A DNA stretch of 64,000 nt, taken from Theobroma cacao. Taxonomy: Eukaryota > Streptophyta > Magnoliopsida > Malvales > Malvaceae. Of the stretch, positions 60,310-64,000 are shown one piece after another; position 1 is the stretch's first letter, and each line of letters opens with the position of its first letter. The stretch is taken from the NCBI RefSeq assembly GCF_000208745.1, contig NC_030853.1, positions 18,214,356 through 18,278,355 of the forward strand, given 5' to 3'. The notes below the pieces were generated by a model. The model worked only from the letters and a program-made list of their open reading frames with translations, searched no databases and was not told where the DNA came from. The position numbers were made by a program, and so were the translations under genes.

Positions 60310-61012
60310 CTCTAAGAGGAATTATACGAAACCTTTGGGTCAGATTGATTGGAGTCAGTAATCCTAAACCAAACCCTGTAGTCCTTGATCTTGAGAATGT
60401 ATTATCTCTACTTACACCTATATTTTTTGATACAAAGCCATGAGAAATAGGGGTGGATGTCACATTGATTGATGGCTTTACAAATGCATCGACGGATGAG
60501 GGGGGCTTCACGGGTAAATCATTGGCTTGCTGCATTCGTGGTTGAGTAAATGGATCAGCAAATGCAGCAGCATCCGCAAGCAACATTATAGATCCCAAAA
60601 CATCTGCCGGTCTACCTCTTGGTTTCAAATTCTTTCCTTTAACCATCGTTCCTGCAATATATATAGTAATGTTAGAACAATAAAATGGATAACAAAGCAT
60701 GGTATCATGAAGTATTTTTATAACATTTTAAAATATAAATTATAACAACTATATAATATATAAAGATCTTTAATTAACAATAACTAATTTGAACAACCCT
60801 AAAACAAAATATATGAAACAAATAACTTATATTCCTAATTATACTAATCATCTGAAGAATAAACAAACTCACGTTCTTTATTTTGAACTTCGTCATCATC
60901 CCTATCATCACTATCAATTTCTTCGTCTTCGACTTCATCTTTTTATTCTTCTTCAACTCCTCGTTCATCTTCTTCTCCTTTCATGTCATCTTCTTCATCC
61001 TCAATAAATGAT
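60310..61012 (-). pseudogene. Unidentified gene remnant: acidic segment plus AT-hook-like exon
   Basis: On the minus strand an acidic exon (about 61012-60873, EDEEDDMKGEEDERGVEEE with one stop, then DEVEDEEIDSDRDDDEVQ) ends at a GTGAGT donor. An acceptor ATTGCAG lies at about 60650, and the next exon reads MVKGKNLKPRGRPADVLGSI, followed by LLADAAAFADPFTQPR, to a possible donor at about 60310 (GTATCTTACC). The core PRGRP looks like an AT-hook. No further exons are seen because the tandem duplication follows. I do not recognise the family; it may be a truncated gene or transposon-borne gene. Confidence 0.35.
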
Positions 61013-61350
61013 TAAACTCTTTATAGTCATTGCTTGTAGGGATATTGAGTTCCTTTGAGGGAGCAGTAGAATAAACACATCATTTTCTAAGTAAACCCTT
61101 TCATATCATTTTCTCTATCTACACTACTAGGAAGGTGAAATCTACTCATAGTTTTTGTTTTCAATACTGTTTAATAATCACGCCGAGTTGGCGGATAACT
61201 ATTATAATAAACTGGGTGAACTTGTATAGCTAAAACAAATGGTTAATTGTTAGTAAATGTCAAGTTGTGTTTAATTTCGATAAGATAATAAAAAGGTCTA
61301 CCCTAACACCTTTTTCAAAGTCAAATCAATGATATTTAAAAGCATAACCA

Positions 61351-61632
61351 TCAATGAGTAGTTGACGGCAACCACTCACTGTTCATTTTAGCAACTTTTC
61401 GTTGCACATCAACCATCAGTGGCTCTCCACCATTTACAAGTCTTATGGTCGAGTCATCAAATCTTATATTCCTTCTAATTAGTCGAATTACAGAAGGAAA
61501 TATGGGTTTGTTCATTTTGGCTCTATGGGCGAAGCACAATGATTTATCAAAGGCCTTGATGGTGTATGGTTCTTCGATCAATGGCTTGTAGTTTTTTTGG
61601 CCAACCATAATCTCAACCCGATTATTGATCAA
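61351..61632 (-). other. Unidentified open frame, possibly part of the same remnant
   Basis: A 93-codon minus-strand frame (VGQKNYKPLIEEPYTIKAFD, then FPSVIRLIRRNIRFDDSTIR) just upstream, in gene sense, of the acidic exon. Amino-acid usage looks coding, but no domain is recognised. It may belong to the 60310-61012 remnant. Confidence 0.3.
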
Positions 61633-61757
61633 AAATCAACATGCTTTCAGAAAGTTGATTAAGAGAGAATAACCACTCAAAATCCTAACAATCGCAATAA
61701 CCCATGCCTTTAAAATGTTAATAGAGCAAAAAGGCATACGTAGTAATTTATTAGACA

Positions 61758-64000
61758 ATGAAAGAGATTTCTTCCAATCAAATCTTTTCAACCCAAACTA
61801 GAAATAAATCTAATCAGAACCAACAACGTTATAACATTTCTCCCCAAAATAGTGTTCACATCAACTCTGACAGTTCAAATTTCAACCATTCCAATAATCA
61901 AAACAACAATAGAGGAGCCCAATTTTCTTTGTTGGCCTCCCCACATCCCTACCCTCACGCTCAAACCAACTTGAACTAGAACAACAAATCATATTTGAAC
62001 GCACTAATAAGTTTTCAAGCTGACCCTTCTCAACCCAATTTCCCTCATCTTCCCCCTCTTAAGGATTCCTTTAGAATTTGTTTTGGGCATATTGAAAATG
62101 AAATGTTTCATTGGTTGGAAAATAGTGCTTTTGGTCTCAGCAAACCTCTATAAGAATTTACATCAATCATGGCTGAAATTAGGAAAAGTGGTGTTTTGGA
62201 CTTGACAATTAAACATATTTCTGGATGCCAGTATATTATATCTTTCATAAATAGAAAATCTTTTGAATAGGCAAAAGTTCACAATTGGGACTGGCTAATA
62301 TTTGGTTCAAATCTATTGAAGAATGGTCACTCGATATTGGCAAAGGGTCAAAAAGATGCTGACTTGAAGTTTCAAGCATTCCTCTTCATGCTTGGAATAG
62401 AACCACATTTTATCGAATTGGCAACATTTGGGGTTCCCTCGTGGATATTAGTGATGAAACCTCATCTCTTATCACATTTGAAAGGGCTACAATTCTTATT
62501 AATACTTCGTTCAAAAAAAATTGATGAGATAGTTCATCTAGTTGTGGTTAATCAATTCTATCCCATTTAAGCATGTGAATTTATGCCTAATATTCTATTG
62601 GATTGTCCAAGTCTCACTCCATGGTAAAATGATGATAATGATGATGGTTCTAGTCAACTAGATGGTGGAAATGTTAAGGTTAATAGCGACGGTGATGCTA
62701 TCCACAATGGTTGTCCTTTACTTGCTCTAACTTCCTTAACCCTACTAGTTGATCAAATACAATCAAACCCATAGCAATTGAACTCAGACCCAATGCTTAT
62801 CTTGGTCTAGAATGCCATGCATCCTCAACATAATGAGCATGGTCTTCTAATTAGTGAGCCTTCATCCCTTGGACCTAATAATTTGCAACCCATTGTCCAT
62901 GAGAAAATAGGCCCAAAGTCCTTATGCTTCATTACAAATTGACTCCCCTAAAAAAAAGCCCATTACTTATTTGCATTCTCCCAGCTCAAATTTTTGAACA
63001 AAACAGCTTGAACCTTATAGTGGATTTAACTCCAACCCCAACCAAATAGCCCTCCCCAACATTAACCTTTCCCCTCTTTAAATTTAGACATTCTCCAAAT
63101 TAGTCTCTAACTCACCTAAATCTACTCATCCTTCAAATCAAGACACTTAATTTCAAAATCTCATTACAAATTCTAATTTTGATAAAGATATTTACTCTTC
63201 TTTCAAAAGCACATCTCTATCCTTTGAAGATTCCTTTTATATGTTTGATAACAAAACAAGAAAGCAAGCAATGGTTTCAAGAAATTGAGGAAAAAAGGCA
63301 TTCAAAATCTTAATAGAAAAGCTACTTAATCCAACACATCAGTTTACACCAATGAAATGGTTTCCACTTGGAATCTCAATAAACAATTGGGACTTTCTCT
63401 CCAGCCCCATTGCCCTAAACAAATGGTGATTGATAAACTTGGGCTTAACAATAAAGTTATTATGCAAAAGTGATTCTCTATTTATTTGCAACTGTACATT
63501 TCTTTATCTTGTGAATTATCTCATCTCGTAAGGATTTTATGAAGCTCGAATTATTGTTCACTCATTAATTTTTTTCTCTTCATATTTAGCTAGTGTGGGT
63601 CTTTTATGACTTATTGGATTGAATCTTTTGGTTTGCTTATTTCTCTACTAACATTTATATTTGATTCCTATTTTGTGGAATCTATTTTGGACATAGTTTT
63701 TGTTTTATTTTTTTTATTGATTTTTATGCATATCCTATGCTGGAATGTTAAGGGCTTGGGTAACTCCCTGAAGATCAACACAGTTCGTAGGGCTATCTTC
63801 CATTATAAGGTTGATATGCTTTCATCCAAGAAATAAAACTGAAAACCATTTATGATAGAACCATTGAGGGACTCTAAAGATCTAATAATCTGGAATGGTT
63901 TTTCAATCTGACAAATGGGAAATTTGGTGGCATCCTCACTATTTAGGACAAAAACTTTTTCCATCCTAAAAGATGTCATTATTAAAGATAGGTTTACTCT
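61758..64000 (+). mobile_element. Degenerate L1-type LINE, 5' part, running off the window
   Basis: ORF1-like fragments include an Asn/Gln/His-rich start at 61758, then FGHIENEMFHWLENSAFGLS, KHISGCQYIISFINRKSFE and KVHNWDWLIFGSNLL (about 62080-62310), matching the N-terminal part of plant LINE ORF1. Several stops are present. At 63726 ORF2 begins MHILCWNVKGLGNSLKINT followed by VRRAIFHYKVDML, the start of the apurinic-type endonuclease. The usual QETK catalytic Glu block is degraded (SSKK then stops). Shifted endonuclease homology continues to the edge. Reverse transcriptase would lie beyond 64000. Confidence 0.8.
63726..64000 (+). pseudogene. LINE ORF2 endonuclease start (partial, broken)
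   Basis: CWNVKGLG is the plant-L1 version of the first endonuclease motif. The frame stops at about 63836, then KPFMIEPLRDSKDLIIWNGF and a KDVIIKDRFTL-like block follow with shifts. It is cut by the window end. Confidence 0.8.

Overview
This window is nuclear DNA of a flowering plant, almost certainly a eudicot. The evidence is five intron-containing or plant-specific genes with GT-AG introns, AT-rich intergenic DNA with long (AT)n and (AAT)n tracts, and plant transposons of several classes (Ty3/gypsy Tat, Ty1/copia, L1-type LINE, PIF/Harbinger-like MITE, Mutator-like). I cannot name the species from the sequence alone. Two ambiguous bases (N) lie in AT microsatellites at 20811 and 54007.

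Layout. 1421-3635 (+) is an intact four-exon UDP-arabinopyranose mutase (RGP) gene. 4499-23765 is one decayed Tat-lineage Ty3/gypsy retrotransposon: paired LTRs of about 806 bp, a near-perfect 5-bp target duplication, and gag, protease, RT, RNase H, second (archaeal-type) RNase H and integrase in order. It was later hit by a Harbinger-like MITE and a 1.9-kb unknown insertion (both in the 5' LTR), a probable 1.45-kb solo LTR and a 2.99-kb solo LTR. 24834-29739 (-) is an intact 12-exon TRM1 tRNA dimethylguanosine methyltransferase gene. It lies head-to-head, 616 bp away, with 30356-32811 (+), an intact four-exon PIG-P gene for GPI-anchor synthesis. 33930-35186 (-) is a single-exon GRAS regulator of the SCL3 type. 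A copia remnant follows at about 37020-37930.

38753-52224 is a 13.5-kb Mutator-like element of the Kaonashi (KI-MULE) type, with 112-bp terminal inverted repeats and a 9-bp target duplication (8/9). It carries a MURA-like transposase on + and a DUF1985/Ulp1 cysteine protease gene on -, converging on a 317-bp fold-back. A core of about 8 bp (GTGACACG or its complement) recurs in five arrays: both subterminal regions, the centre, and two introns of the protease gene. A 2.57-kb solo LTR interrupts the transposase gene.

53493-57099 (+) is an intact six-exon NADPH-dependent reductase of the cinnamoyl-CoA reductase/phenylacetaldehyde reductase family. The right end holds a tandem duplication of about 690 bp, an unidentified AT-hook/acidic gene remnant (-), and a degenerate L1-type LINE (+) running off the edge.

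The host genes form no pathway or cluster. They are ordinary neighbours: cell-wall sugar supply, tRNA modification, GPI anchors, a transcription regulator and a reductase. The unusual material is the nested transposon structure, above all the KI-MULE with its central fold-back and dispersed core motif.
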